A DNA stretch of 64,000 nucleotides. It comes from Candidatus Melainabacteria bacterium (GTDB lineage Bacteria > Cyanobacteriota > Vampirovibrionia > Gastranaerophilales > Gastranaerophilaceae). The stretch lies in contig QHMG01000004.1 in assembly GCA_003258725.1 (NCBI GenBank), positions 186,001 to 250,000 of the forward strand, given 5' to 3'. The notes under the pieces are model-generated. The model did no database searches and had not been told where the DNA came from. It saw nothing but the letters and a program-made list of their open reading frames with translations. Positions 1-9,981 of the stretch are shown piece after piece. Each line of letters opens with the position of its first letter. Position 1 is the first letter of the stretch. Position numbers and translations under genes: made by a program.

Positions 1-470
1 TAATGTTAAACCGTGCCCCTACTCTTCACAGATTAGGTATTCAAGCATTTGAACCAAAACTTGTTGAAGGTCGTGCAATTCAATTACACCCTCTTGTATG
101 TACAGCGTTTAACGCCGATTTCGACGGTGACCAAATGGCTGTTCACGTACCATTGAGTATTGAAGCACAAACTGAAGCTAGAATGTTAATGTTAGCAACT
201 AACAACATATTAGCTCCAGCGACAGGTAAACCTATTATTACACCATCTCAAGATATGGTTATGGGTATGTATTATTTAACTCTTATTAAAGATGAAAATA
301 TGGTACCTTCAAAATATTTCTACAACTTCCAAGATGCTATTGCAGCTTTAGAAGCAAATGTTATCGACTTACACGACAAAATCTATGTAAGAGATGAACA
401 CGGCAAACGTATCGAAACTACAGCAGGTAGAATTATTTTCAATGAAGCAGTAAGAAACGCAGTTTTATAA
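1..470 (+). CDS. rpoC1: RNA polymerase gamma subunit (RpoC1), 3' end only
   Basis: The visible part is the last ~155 residues of the N-terminal half of the split beta' subunit. It contains the catalytic Mg-binding motif [12 protein letters not shown] (about nt 112-147), in which three aspartates hold the active-site magnesium. The reading frame is open to the left edge and the first visible residues ([12 protein letters not shown]) are internal to the family, so the gene starts upstream of the window. It stops at 470 and rpoC2 starts 21 nt later. A gene boundary at this point of beta' is characteristic of Cyanobacteria and their relatives; most bacteria have one continuous rpoC. Confidence 0.97.
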   Translation, partial: MLNRAPTLHRLGIQAFEPKLVEGRAIQLHPLVCTAFNADFDGDQMAVHVPLSIEAQTEARMLMLATNNILAPATGKPIITPSQDMVMGMYYLTLIKDENMVPSKYFYNFQDAIAALEANVIDLHDKIYVRDEHGKRIETTAGRIIFNEAVRNAVL

Positions 471-491
471 TTAATAAAGGTAAATAAAAAA

Positions 492-3400
492 ATGACAAAT
501 ATGTATACAACACAAAAGAAAACAGTAGATTTCATTAATAAACAAATGGATAAAGGTGCATTGAAAAATTTACTTGCACAAATCTATCTTGAATTTGGTG
601 GTGCAAAAACAGCAACATTGGCTAACACATTGAAAAACTTGGGTTACCATTACGCTACAAAATCAGGCGTAACAATTTCAATTTCAGATTTGTCTGTTCC
701 ACCTATTAAACAACAATTATTGAAAGAAGCTGATGAAGAAATCGAAAAATCAACAAAAAGATACTTAAAAGGTGAAATCACAGAAGTAGAAAGATATACA
801 AAGGTTATTGATACTTGGTCTGAAACAACAGCTAAGTTGACAGAACAAGTAGTTAAAAACTTTGATAGATTGAACCCTGTTTACATGATGGCGTTCTCAG
901 GTGCCAGAGGTAACTTGTCACAAGTATCACAATTGGTTGGTATGCGTGGTTTGATGGCTGATGCGCAAGGTCAAATCATCGACTTACCTATCCGTTCAAA
1001 CTTTAAAGAAGGTCTATCAGTTACTGAATACATCATTTCATCATACGGTGCTCGTAAAGGTTTGGTAGATACAGCGTTAAAAACAGCCGACTCTGGTTAC
1101 TTAACAAGACGTTTGGTTGACGTTGCTCAAGATGTTATTATTCGTGATCACGATTGTCACGGTAAAAAACATATCAAATTAAGAGGTATTTATGATGGTG
1201 ATACTTGTATCGTTCCATTACTAGATAGATTATTAGGTAGAACAATTGCACAAGATATCGTTGATGCTGATGGTAAAGTTGTTGTTGAAAACAACACAAC
1301 TTTAGATAGAAAAGACATCAAGAAAATTCAACGTTTAGACGAAAAAATCTGGGCTGAAATTGAAAAAGAAGGTTTAGATGTTCGTTCTGGTTTAACTTGT
1401 GAATTAGAATATGGTGTTTGCCAAAAATGTTACGGTTGGGCAATGACAACTCAAAAATTAGTTGATGTTGGTGAATCAATTGGTATTATCGCAGCTCAAT
1501 CAATTGGTGAACCGGGTACACAGTTAACAATGAGAACATTCCACACTGGTGGTGTATTCAAAGGTTCTGGTGCTATGAAATATGTTAAAGCAGATGAAGC
1601 CGGTGAAGTTGTAACAGAATTAAAAGGTAAAACTCAAGAAGAAAGAACTCGTCATGGTGATGTTGTTCAAAAGTCAATGTTAGAATTTGATATTGAAATA
1701 AAAGGTGCTAAATCATCTAAAAAATATCATATTCCAACTGGCGCAAGAATTATGGTTCAAAAAGGTGATAAAGTTGCAAAAGATGACAACATCGCAATTT
1801 ACGAACCTGTATCACAAGGTGACGGTTCTCGTTTAACTGAAAAAGCTACTAAGGATATCACTTCTGATTTATCAGGTGAAGTTGTTTACCAAGGCTTTAC
1901 AGCTGATGAAAAGAAAGATAGACAAGGTAATATTTCTAGAACTGCTAACAAGAGCGGTGTTGTTTGGGTTCTTGGTGGTGATGTTTATAACTTACCAGGT
2001 GGTTCAAAAGTTCAAGTTAAAGACGGTCAAGCTATTAAAGAAGGTGAAAAACTTGCTGAAACTTCAACAATCTGCGAACACGGTGGTGAAGTTAGAGTTG
2101 GCGAAGACTTAGTCATTGAAGAAGTTAAATTTGAAGGTAAAAAAATCAAGAAGATTGTTTCAGGTAAAGAATTAACAATCGTAATTGCATCAATTATGCC
2201 ATCAAATGCTTCATTTGAACAAACTAAAAAAGAACAAATTTGGACAGTTGATAAAACTGGCGAAAAATATATTGTTAAATCTCCTGTTGATACAACAGTT
2301 GAAAATGGTATGATTATTGCTGAGTTAATAAGTGAAGATTGTTCAGTAACTTCATCAGGTGAAATTAAATACGTAGATGTTGAAGTTGATGAAAATCAAA
2401 TCATCACAAAAGCTGGTAACTTAGTATTTATTCCAGAAGAAGTTCATCAATTAAATAAAGAATCAACTTTAAAAATGGTTGAATCTGGTACTCACGTTAC
2501 AGCTGGTACAGAAATTGTAAAAGACGTATATTGTCATTTAGACGGTATAGTTGAAATTAAAGAATACAATGATGTAATCCATGAAGTAACAATTCGACCA
2601 GGTGAAATTCACCAATTGGCAAATGTTTCAGAATTGAAAGTTGAAGAAGGCGAAGTTATCAAGAAAGGTACTTTAATTGCTGAAGGTATTAAAGCTAAAG
2701 AAACTTCAATTGTAACAATTATGGATTCAGAAATGGATGATTTGGACATTGAAGACTTAGATGAAGAAATTGATACAACAATGAATCTTGAGGAAGATAA
2801 CATTGCAAATCAACCAATTCAAATCTTAGTAAGACCTGTTCAAGTTATCAAAATTCAACCAAAAGACGTATCAATTAACTTTGATTCAACAGATGAATTA
2901 ATTGGTATAGTTCCTGTAACTCAATTACAATACAAAGACGGCGCTAGAGTTCGAAACTTAGATGGTGCAACTCTAGTTAGAACAAGTTTAGTTCTTCAAA
3001 TGCAAGGTTACCTATCACACTTAAAAGGTATGGTAGAACTTAACGAAAAAGGAGAATTAAAAATTGTTGTTCTTGATAAGTTAATTGTTCGTCGTGAACT
3101 TGAAGGTAATTCTAAATTAAATGATTCATTACAAACAGAACTATTAGTTAAGAATGGCGAAACAATTGATCCAAAAACACCTGTTGCTAAAACTTGTGTA
3201 TTAGCATTAAATGACGGTGTTGCTTCAATTAAGAACGAAAGTGAAGATGCGAGAAGATTGTTATTAGTTTGCGATAGCTATGAAGAAAAAGTTAAAATAA
3301 AAGCTAAAGCTGTTGTAAAAGCTGGTCAATTTATTAAACAAGATGACTTGTTAACTGAAGATGAAGCAGATAGAGCTCCTGTTTCAGGTCAAGTGGTAAG

Positions 3401-4391
3401 TGCTACAAAATCTGAAATAGTAATCAGAGCGGGTCGTCCTTACTTAATTAGTCCAGGTACAATGCTTCAAGTAGCTCAAGGCTCTTTGGTATTACGTGGT
3501 GATATGCTTGTTACATTGGTATATGAAAGACAAAAAACAGGTGATATCGTTCAAGGTCTTCCAAAAGTAGAAGAATTACTTGAAGGTAGAAAACCAAAAG
3601 ATTGTGCTATTTTAGCAGAATTCGATGGTACCCTAATCATCGAAGAAGATGAAGCTGGTGGTTTACCAAAATTATACTTGGAATCTGAAGAAGGTGACAA
3701 AACTGAAATCAAATATCCAATTGACTTGAAACCAATCGGCACAAGCGGTAATAAAATTAAGAAAGGTCAACCTTTAACAACAGGTTCATTAAATCCTCAT
3801 GACGTTATGAGATTATGTGGTCCTGAAGTAGCACAACAATACTTAGTAGATGAAGTACAACGAGTATACCGTTCTCAAGGTGTAGAAATTGCAGATAAAC
3901 ACGTTGAAATTATCGTTCGTCAAATGACTAAGAAAGTTAAAATTGTTGATGCTGGTGATACAAACTTATTACCAGGAGAATTGGTTGAAGTTCAATTATT
4001 TGAAAAAGAAAATGAGGCAGTTCAAGCTAACGGCGGTCAAGTAGCAACTTGTGAATACATGTTGCTAGGTATTACAAAAGCATCATTGAATACTGAATCA
4101 TTTATTTCAGCAGCTTCATTCCAAGAAACAACAAGAATTCTTACAGAAGCAGCAGTTGATGGTAAGAAAGACTTATTGAGAGGTTTGAAAGAAAACGTTA
4201 TCATTGGTCGTCTAATTCCAGCAGGTACTGGTTTCTATCACTTGACTCACGCTAATGAAGAAAAAGATAAAGAAGCTCAAAGACGTGCAGCTCAAAGAAA
4301 TCAAGCTAGAAAACCTTCTGCAATCTTAGAAGAAATTGAAGGTATGTTTGGTGCTCCAGAGTTCTCTGTTGATGATGATACAATCGGTTAA
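492..4391 (+). CDS. rpoC2: RNA polymerase beta' C-terminal subunit (RpoC2)
   Basis: 1299 residues; C-terminal half of the split beta' subunit of RNA polymerase. Early motifs are MAFSGARGN and [20 protein letters not shown] (bridge-helix side), followed by a Cys cluster including CQKCYG that fits the zinc site. The trigger-loop start [19 protein letters not shown] lies near residue 345. The family motif [15 protein letters not shown] appears only near residue 1017, so about 660 residues are inserted between them, as in the large SI3 domain of cyanobacterial RpoC2. The insertion is rich in short beta-type repeats with Gly-Asp/Glu turns, consistent with sandwich-barrel hybrid motifs. The C-terminus ([26 protein letters not shown], split in my reading at the usual helix) is canonical. 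The ATG at 492 follows an AAAGG ribosome-binding site. A strong hairpin follows the stop. Confidence 0.98.
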   Translation: MTNMYTTQKKTVDFINKQMDKGALKNLLAQIYLEFGGAKTATLANTLKNLGYHYATKSGVTISISDLSVPPIKQQLLKEADEEIEKSTKRYLKGEITEVERYTKVIDTWSETTAKLTEQVVKNFDRLNPVYMMAFSGARGNLSQVSQLVGMRGLMADAQGQIIDLPIRSNFKEGLSVTEYIISSYGARKGLVDTALKTADSGYLTRRLVDVAQDVIIRDHDCHGKKHIKLRGIYDGDTCIVPLLDRLLGRTIAQDIVDADGKVVVENNTTLDRKDIKKIQRLDEKIWAEIEKEGLDVRSGLTCELEYGVCQKCYGWAMTTQKLVDVGESIGIIAAQSIGEPGTQLTMRTFHTGGVFKGSGAMKYVKADEAGEVVTELKGKTQEERTRHGDVVQKSMLEFDIEIKGAKSSKKYHIPTGARIMVQKGDKVAKDDNIAIYEPVSQGDGSRLTEKATKDITSDLSGEVVYQGFTADEKKDRQGNISRTANKSGVVWVLGGDVYNLPGGSKVQVKDGQAIKEGEKLAETSTICEHGGEVRVGEDLVIEEVKFEGKKIKKIVSGKELTIVIASIMPSNASFEQTKKEQIWTVDKTGEKYIVKSPVDTTVENGMIIAELISEDCSVTSSGEIKYVDVEVDENQIITKAGNLVFIPEEVHQLNKESTLKMVESGTHVTAGTEIVKDVYCHLDGIVEIKEYNDVIHEVTIRPGEIHQLANVSELKVEEGEVIKKGTLIAEGIKAKETSIVTIMDSEMDDLDIEDLDEEIDTTMNLEEDNIANQPIQILVRPVQVIKIQPKDVSINFDSTDELIGIVPVTQLQYKDGARVRNLDGATLVRTSLVLQMQGYLSHLKGMVELNEKGELKIVVLDKLIVRRELEGNSKLNDSLQTELLVKNGETIDPKTPVAKTCVLALNDGVASIKNESEDARRLLLVCDSYEEKVKIKAKAVVKAGQFIKQDDLLTEDEADRAPVSGQVVSATKSEIVIRAGRPYLISPGTMLQVAQGSLVLRGDMLVTLVYERQKTGDIVQGLPKVEELLEGRKPKDCAILAEFDGTLIIEEDEAGGLPKLYLESEEGDKTEIKYPIDLKPIGTSGNKIKKGQPLTTGSLNPHDVMRLCGPEVAQQYLVDEVQRVYRSQGVEIADKHVEIIVRQMTKKVKIVDAGDTNLLPGELVEVQLFEKENEAVQANGGQVATCEYMLLGITKASLNTESFISAASFQETTRILTEAAVDGKKDLLRGLKENVIIGRLIPAGTGFYHLTHANEEKDKEAQRRAAQRNQARKPSAILEEIEGMFGAPEFSVDDDTIG

Positions 4392-4411
4392 TCCGAAATG
4401 ATAAATTAAAA

Positions 4412-4447
4412 AATAAGGCGGTTTGAGTTTACTCAAACCGCCTTATT
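4412..4447. terminator. bidirectional intrinsic terminator
   Basis: A perfect 17-bp inverted repeat (4412-4428 with 4431-4447) contains the GC core aggcggtttgag. T-runs flank it on both strands (TTATTTTT on plus, TTATTTTTT on minus). It lies between convergent rpoC2 and the acyltransferase gene and can end both transcripts. Confidence 0.9.
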
Positions 4448-4456
4448 TTTGCAAAG

Positions 4457-4486
4457 AAAGAGGAATTATTTTTATAATTCCTCTTT
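4457..4486 (-). terminator. second hairpin downstream of the acyltransferase gene
   Basis: 13-bp perfect stem (4457-4469 with 4474-4486, loop tttt) just after the stop of the minus-strand gene at 4490. It is AT-rich and has no clean T-run, so it may protect the 3' end or act together with the stronger terminator 10 nt further on. Confidence 0.45.
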
Positions 4487-4489
4487 AAA

Positions 4490-5302
4490 TTAAACTCCTG
4501 AACCTTTAATTTCTATCTTTTTAAGCCTTTGTTCAATCTTTCTATACCATTTTAATGGTTGTTGAAACAAAGTTTCGTAAGCATCTAACTTGCCTTCTGC
4601 AATTTCTTTAAATTGATTGTCACAAGCCTTAGTCATTTCGCTTTCAAGATAGTGAGTGTATTCTTTTCTATCAACTTTTGCATCTTCCAAAACGATTGGG
4701 TCGTTGAATTCTACTAAGACTTCTGGTCTGTCTGCACGTAGAAACATATAATTTACAGCAACAGGTACCAAGTTTACTTTGCCATATTTCTTAACTGCAT
4801 TTTGCGCAATATAAGTTAGACCTGTTTGAAAATTAATAGGTCTATAATTTGGTGGCATAATAATTCCTTGTGGAAATATATACAAAAAGTTGTTTAAATC
4901 GCCAATAGTTTCAACAGAGAATTTTAGAGCTGCCATTGAGGCTTGAGGTGATTTTTTGTTTACAGAAAATGCTCCAGCACGTCTTAAAAGTGGAAAACGG
5001 TTTAATTCTTCAACCATAATTCTAATTTTTTTGTGGAAGATTCTTGTGCAAAGATTGTAACCTACAATACCGTCCCACCAATTTGAGTGTGGGGCAAAAA
5101 GAATTGTTGGAACAGAAGTATCTCTGTGAAAGACCTTTTCTGCGCCTTTGTATCTAAGTGCGAAAAATCGGTTTTGTAACATACCTCTGAAAAATAGGTC
5201 TGCAATTAGAGTCCAAAATTTTGAGTCTGTGTTTGCAGGACTAAATTTTTCTTCTTTGTTTCTTAATTTTGTAGGTGGTATTTTTGAATACAAATTTTCC
5301 AT
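4490..5302 (-). CDS. PlsC-like lysophospholipid acyltransferase family protein
   Basis: 270 residues. The HX4D acyltransferase motif is present as HSNWWD (residues ~72-77). It is followed by a block ending FPQGIIMPP, which corresponds to the FPEG substrate-binding block of 1-acylglycerol-3-phosphate acyltransferases, with Gln in place of Glu. Such enzymes transfer an acyl chain to lysophosphatidate or a related glycerolipid or pigment at the inner membrane. No strong transmembrane segment is evident. It is a single gene, convergent with rpoC2 and sharing its terminator. The exact acceptor cannot be told from sequence; a role in making a modified lipid is as possible as phosphatidate synthesis. 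Confidence 0.8.
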   Translation of the reverse strand: MENLYSKIPPTKLRNKEEKFSPANTDSKFWTLIADLFFRGMLQNRFFALRYKGAEKVFHRDTSVPTILFAPHSNWWDGIVGYNLCTRIFHKKIRIMVEELNRFPLLRRAGAFSVNKKSPQASMAALKFSVETIGDLNNFLYIFPQGIIMPPNYRPINFQTGLTYIAQNAVKKYGKVNLVPVAVNYMFLRADRPEVLVEFNDPIVLEDAKVDRKEYTHYLESEMTKACDNQFKEIAEGKLDAYETLFQQPLKWYRKIEQRLKKIEIKGSGV

Positions 5303-5377
5303 AGTACTATTTTATAATATTTTCAGGGATTTGAAACCATATAAAAAGTGTAAATTTAAAAAATCTTAATACATGAA

Positions 5378-5406
5378 TTGACGATATTTAATTTTTATCA
5401 TAGCAT
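5378..5406 (+). promoter_or_regulatory. sigma-70-type promoter for the leader at 5.4 kb
   Basis: TTGACG (5378-5383), a 17-nt spacer, then TAGCAT (5401-5406). The predicted start, near 5411-5413, coincides with the first arm of a stem in the leader, which supports transcription beginning there. Confidence 0.6.
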
Positions 5407-5408
5407 GT

Positions 5409-5643
5409 GAGCAGAGGAAATGAAGTGAATATCTTCAGCTGTGACGCAGCCGTAAAAGCCGGAATGCTCCAGAAAGATTGGAAGATCTTTCATCTTAACT
5501 TATCGCCGAGCTTCGACTCAAAGTGAAGGCTTAATTAATAACAAGTATCATAAAGAATTGATTAATTACCCGCACCCCAAGAACGTGGATAAGTTTTGAA
5601 ACGCACCCTAATGTTACGAAAAAAATAGAGGAAGTAAGTAAAC
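5409..5643 (+). ncRNA. candidate structured leader RNA (class unknown)
   Basis: About 230 nt separate the promoter from the ATG at 5644, and no gene is visible in the interval. Several helices can be drawn: gagca (5409-5413) with tgctc (5465-5469) closing a multi-branch region; gaag/cttc (near 5422-5436); gctg/cagc (5438-5450); aaagat (5473-5478) with atcttt (5485-5490); gcc (5505) with ggc (5528-5530); aattaat (5533-5539) with attaatt (5561-5567). The heptamer cgcaccc occurs twice near the 3' end. I checked by eye for the TPP, SAM, cobalamin, c-di-GMP-I, glutamine, glycine and FMN riboswitch cores and matched none. It could also be a stand-alone small RNA or simply a long 5' UTR. Confidence 0.4.
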
Positions 5644-6372
5644 ATGGCAGTAACTGCTGTACAAAATAATAGTAAGGTAGGTGGAGGATTATGTCCTCAT
5701 GGATTACCACCTAGTGCTTGTCCAATTTGTTCAGGAGGAATGGGTGGTGCATCACAAAAGCGTGCAGATCATACAGCAAAACCAGGGGAAATGAGTTGGA
5801 ATGAATGTGCTGCAATTGGTGCAATGATGAGGGCTCAAAAACTTGCAAAACAAAGAAATATCCAAGCAAATGAAAATCGGCTTATGCAAATAGCAAAGTT
5901 TGAAAGTCAAATGATGAATGTTTCTCAAAAACTTGCTAATTTAGCCGCAATAATTTCAAAAAATACTCCCTCAATTATAGCAAAACCTGTTAATTTTGTA
6001 TTAAACAAGATAGCTTCGCCACTTGTAAATATGGCAAAAAATATCCCTGTGAATATTATGAAAGCAATGGATAACTTGAAACAAAAGTTTGTCGATATTC
6101 AAGATAAATTAAATGCGATGTTTGGAGAGATGAAAAATTCAGTTGAAAAGAAAATTTCTGATACTCTCGCAAATTTCAAGAAAAAGTTCAAAATGATACT
6201 TGAGGTAGAGGAAACTTCTCAAACAGATGACGAAGATAAAAAGGTTGAGGAAGATAAACGAGCATTTGAGGTTAAAACTTTTATTAACGATTTATATAAC
6301 AAAATAACTAAAACGACACAATCTTATGTTGAACACAGAAAAGAACAATTAGAAAAAGAAAAGGATAAATAA
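5644..6372 (+). CDS. uncharacterised protein with N-terminal Cys motif and coiled coil
   Basis: 242 residues, function not recognised. Near the N-terminus is a short Cys/His-rich element, CPHGLPPSACPICSGG (residues ~18-33), which could bind zinc. The rest is largely helical and Lys/Gln/Asn-rich with amphipathic stretches (about 60-180), followed by an acidic Asp/Glu/Lys segment and a charged C-terminal helix. There is no signal peptide. The ATG follows AGAGGAAG. It is the first gene of a three-gene run after the long leader, with the next start 3 nt past its stop. It appears specific to this lineage. Confidence 0.7.
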   Translation: MAVTAVQNNSKVGGGLCPHGLPPSACPICSGGMGGASQKRADHTAKPGEMSWNECAAIGAMMRAQKLAKQRNIQANENRLMQIAKFESQMMNVSQKLANLAAIISKNTPSIIAKPVNFVLNKIASPLVNMAKNIPVNIMKAMDNLKQKFVDIQDKLNAMFGEMKNSVEKKISDTLANFKKKFKMILEVEETSQTDDEDKKVEEDKRAFEVKTFINDLYNKITKTTQSYVEHRKEQLEKEKDK

Positions 6373-6374
6373 AC

Positions 6375-6890
6375 TTGGTACAAGTTGATAAAATTACAAA
6401 CAATTTAGCAAAACTTTATTTAGTAGACTCAATGGGTTATAAAAAGCCTCAAATGCCTGTTAAAGGTAGACCTTATTGCGTATTTGATAACAATAAAGTT
6501 GATGTTTTTGTTAAAAATAGAGAAAGAGCTATTCCGAAATTAACGGATATGCTTGTTAATGCAAAGACAGAAGATGAAATTGTAGAAGGTTTATTTATTG
6601 CCGACCAAATGGCAGAAGCAAAAGTTAAAGGTATTGGAAATCTTTATTATCAAGGATTTTCCAGATTTAATAACTCTCGCTCTGCAAATGTGCAGACTTT
6701 TTTAGCCGGAGTTTATAGAAAAACACTTAATCCAGATGCATTTGCGCCATTAGTAAATATGTTAATGCAAAATATAAAAGAACCACCTAAGGCTAATTTT
6801 GATCCAAATGAGGAAATCGGTGGTGCGATTTTAGAATATACTCGTGAAGCATTTAAAGATTCAAGAAAAAATAATAGTAAGAAAATATAA
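6375..6890 (+). CDS. uncharacterised protein, first copy of a tandem paralogous pair
   Basis: 171 residues from a TTG start, preceded by AAAAGGAT at suitable distance; the next in-frame ATG would remove 19 residues. Residues ~22-145 form a domain shared with the next gene. Shared landmarks are a K-P-x-M block, PYC-FDN-KVD-FV, AKTE-EI-EGL-IAD-M, NVQ-(F/L)L-GVYR, PDAF-PL--ML-QNI and FDPNE-IGG-ILE. There is no signal peptide or transmembrane segment and the fold is probably all-helical. It lies 3 nt after the Cys-motif gene and 16 nt before its paralogue, so the three are probably co-transcribed. Function unknown. Confidence 0.72.
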   Translation: MVQVDKITNNLAKLYLVDSMGYKKPQMPVKGRPYCVFDNNKVDVFVKNRERAIPKLTDMLVNAKTEDEIVEGLFIADQMAEAKVKGIGNLYYQGFSRFNNSRSANVQTFLAGVYRKTLNPDAFAPLVNMLMQNIKEPPKANFDPNEEIGGAILEYTREAFKDSRKNNSKKI

Positions 6891-6906
6891 GGAAAAGGAA
6901 AGAAAA

Positions 6907-7530
6907 ATGAGATTATACGCAATCACAAATCCAATTAAAAGAGTAATTTTTAAAGGTGTTGAACAACCTCAAAAAACATCGGTTACTCCTGTTTCAAAAA
7001 TTTCAGAAGGTTTAAATCAACCAACAAAAGATGAATTTGTAAAAACTTCTGCGCTTGAAGAAGAAAAACCTTTTGAATTACCAAAGGACAAAGAATTTAA
7101 AAAGCCAAGAATGGCTACAAAAGAAAAACCTTATTGTGAATTTGATAATGAAAAGGTTGATTTATTCGTAAATGCAAAAGAAAAAGCCATTCCTGCTGTA
7201 ACAAAAATGTTAAACGAAGCAAAAACAGAAGAGGAAATATGTGAAGGTTTATATATAGCAGATAGAATGATAGCAAATGGTACAAAAGGTATGGATAAAA
7301 TGTACTATGGTACTTTTTCAAAATTCAATGAAGACCGTTCTCCAAATGTTCAATCGTTGTTATCAGGTGTTTATAGAAGAATTTTAGTACCTGATGCTTT
7401 TGGTCCATTAATCAAAATGTTGGTTCAAAATATTATGGTTCCACCAAAAGATGCACCTTTTGATCCAAATGAAGCAATTGGCGGTTCAATTCTAGAACAT
7501 ATTAAAGCTCCAGAAATTCACCCACTATAA
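6907..7530 (+). CDS. uncharacterised protein, second copy of the tandem pair
   Basis: 207 residues. The ATG at 6907 is preferred because AAGGAAAAGG lies just upstream and a TTG at 6844 would overlap the previous gene. Residues ~60-200 match the domain of the preceding gene over its whole length (PYCEFDNEKVDLFV, GLYIADRM, GVYRRI-VPDAFGPL, FDPNEAIGGSILEH). It has an extra ~55-residue N-terminal region that starts MRLYAITNPIKRVIFKG and is otherwise polar and probably disordered. The I-x-F-x-G element resembles short N-terminal motifs in other lineage-specific proteins of the window. Function unknown. Confidence 0.75.
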   Translation: MRLYAITNPIKRVIFKGVEQPQKTSVTPVSKISEGLNQPTKDEFVKTSALEEEKPFELPKDKEFKKPRMATKEKPYCEFDNEKVDLFVNAKEKAIPAVTKMLNEAKTEEEICEGLYIADRMIANGTKGMDKMYYGTFSKFNEDRSPNVQSLLSGVYRRILVPDAFGPLIKMLVQNIMVPPKDAPFDPNEAIGGSILEHIKAPEIHPL

Positions 7531-7547
7531 GTAAACATATATATTAT

Positions 7548-7579
7548 AAAAAAGGTAGGTTTTAAAACCTACCTTTTTT
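7548..7579. terminator. bidirectional intrinsic terminator
   Basis: Perfect 32-nt palindrome (aaaaaaggtaggtttt and its complement) between convergent genes ending at 7530 and 7581. A-runs and T-runs on the two sides make it work on both strands. Confidence 0.88.
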
Positions 7580-7580
7580 G

Positions 7581-9224
7581 TTATTCATTATTTGATGTTA
7601 GCATTTCAATATTTTTTTGAACATTTTTGAAATTGTAATCAATGCTTTCAATTTCTCTATACAATTCAAGCGCTTTTTCTTTATTACCTTGGCTTTCTAA
7701 TATTAAGGCAAGTTGATATTTAGCGTCTAAGTGCTGAGGTTCTAGTTCTAAAATCTTTTCTAAAGTATGGATTTCACTTGCTTTATCGTGTTGACCATCA
7801 TACAACATTGCAAGTTTGAAGTAAGCAGTTGTATTGTTTTCATCAACATTAATTGCGGCAAGTAATGAATCTTTTTGTTCAAATGTATTGCCAATTGATT
7901 GGTAACAATCTGCAATAGCCATATAGTATTTAGGTTCATTAGCATTGATACTAATAGCTTTTTTCAATTGAATTATAGCTTCATTAAAGTTTTTTATTTC
8001 GTAGTTTACCAAACCTAATTCATAATAAATTTCTGGATTTGCATTATCGTATTGAATTGCAATAGTAAAAGTTTTAAAACATTCATTTAATTCTCGTTTT
8101 TCAAATAGATATCTTGCCCATTTTGCAAAAACATTACTCATTTCAGTATGAACAGACTTAACTTCTAGTGGATTAACTAAATCAACAATTTGTTTATACA
8201 ACTCAATTGCAGCGATAAAGTTATTTTTGTTTATGTAAGTATCAATTAATAATTTTTTAACTTCTATGTTTTCATTATTCTTTTCAGAAAGCTCATTAAG
8301 CATTTCTAGCCCTTCTTGCTCTTTACCGCTAGAAATTAAAATTTTTGCAATGTAAGTTTTTGTTTTTAACTTGTCTGAGAAAGGGTGTTCTAAAAGTCGC
8401 TTTGCATATTCCATGGTTTTGTCAATGTTTTTAGTTAAATAATACAAGTTAACTAAATTATTAAGTATCCATAAGCTCAAGCTATTGTTTTCGTTCACAG
8501 CCAATAAGTTTTCGCAAGTTTCAATTGCGCTTTCATAGTTTTGAACTTTGATATATAGCTCAATAAGTTTTTTATTAGTTTCTGTATCTTCTGGATAAAT
8601 CTCAAGAATTTCATTCAATTCATCAAATGCTTCTGGATAATTTTCCATTTCAATATATAAATTTGCAAGTGTTGTTTTAATTTGTAAAAGCTCACCGTTA
8701 TTTTCAGTTAAACTTTCAAGATGCTTTAATGCCTTTATTGCAGATGATTTTTGACCTGATTCAACATATAGTTCGCTCAATTCTTGAGATGCGGACATAT
8801 TATCTGGGTCATGTTTTATGATTTCTTGTAATTCAGCAATAGCTTTTGTTGGTTGATTTACCTTTTTGTAGCATCTAGCTAAAAGTAAACGAGCATCACT
8901 ATTATTTTCATCTTTTGTAAGAATAGTTAAGGCTTCTTTTACTGCATCATATATACTATCTTCATTGTACAAAGCCTTTGCAAGAATAAGTCTTAGTTCA
9001 TGATGTTCTGGTTTGATTTCTAAATATTTATAAGCTAATTTTTCAACCAGTTTGTATTTCTTTTGTTTAAATAGAATTTTAGCATGTTCAACAATTCCTT
9101 TTGGTGTTACCTGCAATTCTTTCTTTTTAGGACTTGATGATTCTAAAAGGATAGCATATATCATATAAATTAACGCCAAAGCGGAAATTAGTGCAATTAA
9201 AAATACTAATAAGTTTGTTGACAT
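7581..9224 (-). CDS. membrane-anchored tetratricopeptide-repeat protein
   Basis: 547 residues. One N-terminal transmembrane helix (about residues 5-26, LLVFLIALISALALIYMIYA) is followed by a Lys-rich stretch, so the body probably faces the cytoplasm. From residue ~45 to the end there are back-to-back 34-residue TPR units with repeated A-x-x-L-x-x-x-Y and D/E-P-x-N endings, at least twelve by eye. TPR arrays are protein-interaction scaffolds. Its length and layout resemble LapB-type membrane TPR proteins, but I see no C-terminal rubredoxin Cys motif, so that name is not supported. Monocistronic, sharing a terminator with the gene to its left. Confidence 0.82.
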   Translation of the reverse strand: MSTNLLVFLIALISALALIYMIYAILLESSSPKKKELQVTPKGIVEHAKILFKQKKYKLVEKLAYKYLEIKPEHHELRLILAKALYNEDSIYDAVKEALTILTKDENNSDARLLLARCYKKVNQPTKAIAELQEIIKHDPDNMSASQELSELYVESGQKSSAIKALKHLESLTENNGELLQIKTTLANLYIEMENYPEAFDELNEILEIYPEDTETNKKLIELYIKVQNYESAIETCENLLAVNENNSLSLWILNNLVNLYYLTKNIDKTMEYAKRLLEHPFSDKLKTKTYIAKILISSGKEQEGLEMLNELSEKNNENIEVKKLLIDTYINKNNFIAAIELYKQIVDLVNPLEVKSVHTEMSNVFAKWARYLFEKRELNECFKTFTIAIQYDNANPEIYYELGLVNYEIKNFNEAIIQLKKAISINANEPKYYMAIADCYQSIGNTFEQKDSLLAAINVDENNTTAYFKLAMLYDGQHDKASEIHTLEKILELEPQHLDAKYQLALILESQGNKEKALELYREIESIDYNFKNVQKNIEMLTSNNE

Positions 9225-9367
9225 AAGAACCTTTTTCTTTTACCTGTAAATAACCTTATACTATTTATACTATGTTACTATGTTTTTGTAAAAAATTTAT
9301 ACTATCTCTAGAGTATATTTTTGAATAATCCTTTACTTTTAAGTAAAAATTATTATAGTAAAAGTAT

Positions 9368-9937
9368 ATGCGAAACAAATTACTATGTCTATTATCTATA
9401 TTCATGATTTTTTCATCTCTTGCATTTGCTGATGAGGTGTCAGGGACTTCTGCGTCTTGGAGTGAAATTTCTGGTGCAGAGAATGCTTGGGACGGTCAAA
9501 AAATGATTACCAACAAAGAGTATGAACAAGTTGTAAAGGCTTTAGAAGAAAAGAAAAATGCTAAAAAAATAAGAGCGCAAAAAAAAGCTGGCGACCCTTT
9601 GATGAAAAATGGTAATGGTGAAATGGATTTTTTAAGTAATTTTCAAGAACAATATCCATTGTTAAATTTAACAGTACCTGTAGTTACACCATCTGGTGAA
9701 ATTCCTGTTGGTCATTATAAAGTTGTTGGTACAAAAAATAATGGAAAAGTTATTATAAATTTATGCCAAGCGTACAATGTTGTTGGTAAAATACCAGCAA
9801 CAGAGACAGAAGAAGATTTTGATGCAAACGAAATTAACTTTGTTAAATTAGAGCCTATAAACGATAATACTTTAAAATTAATGTATGGTTCTATGAATTT
9901 TAATGCGTATGCATATATTAAATATGAAAATCCATAA
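9368..9937 (+). CDS. exported protein of unknown function
   Basis: 189 residues. A clear Sec signal peptide (LLCLLSIFMIFSSLAFA, residues ~5-21) is cut after AFA. The mature part has a basic Lys-rich helical stretch near residues 50-75, then a beta-rich C-terminal half with Gly/Val/Asn turns. No known domain recognised. It lies 44 nt upstream of a peptide-transporter binding protein and may share its transcript. No typical terminator separates them. Confidence 0.7.
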   Translation: MRNKLLCLLSIFMIFSSLAFADEVSGTSASWSEISGAENAWDGQKMITNKEYEQVVKALEEKKNAKKIRAQKKAGDPLMKNGNGEMDFLSNFQEQYPLLNLTVPVVTPSGEIPVGHYKVVGTKNNGKVIINLCQAYNVVGKIPATETEEDFDANEINFVKLEPINDNTLKLMYGSMNFNAYAYIKYENP

Positions 9938-9981
9938 AATGGGTTATAAAAAAAATATTACTTTTATGTTAGTTTAGAATA

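Noticed and set aside
5398..5640. c-di-GMP-I, cobalamin or glutamine riboswitch in the 5.4-kb leader
   Set aside because: Fragments such as gacgcag, gccgg and cgcaccc recall these classes, but the required conserved cores and spacing are absent, so no known class is claimed.
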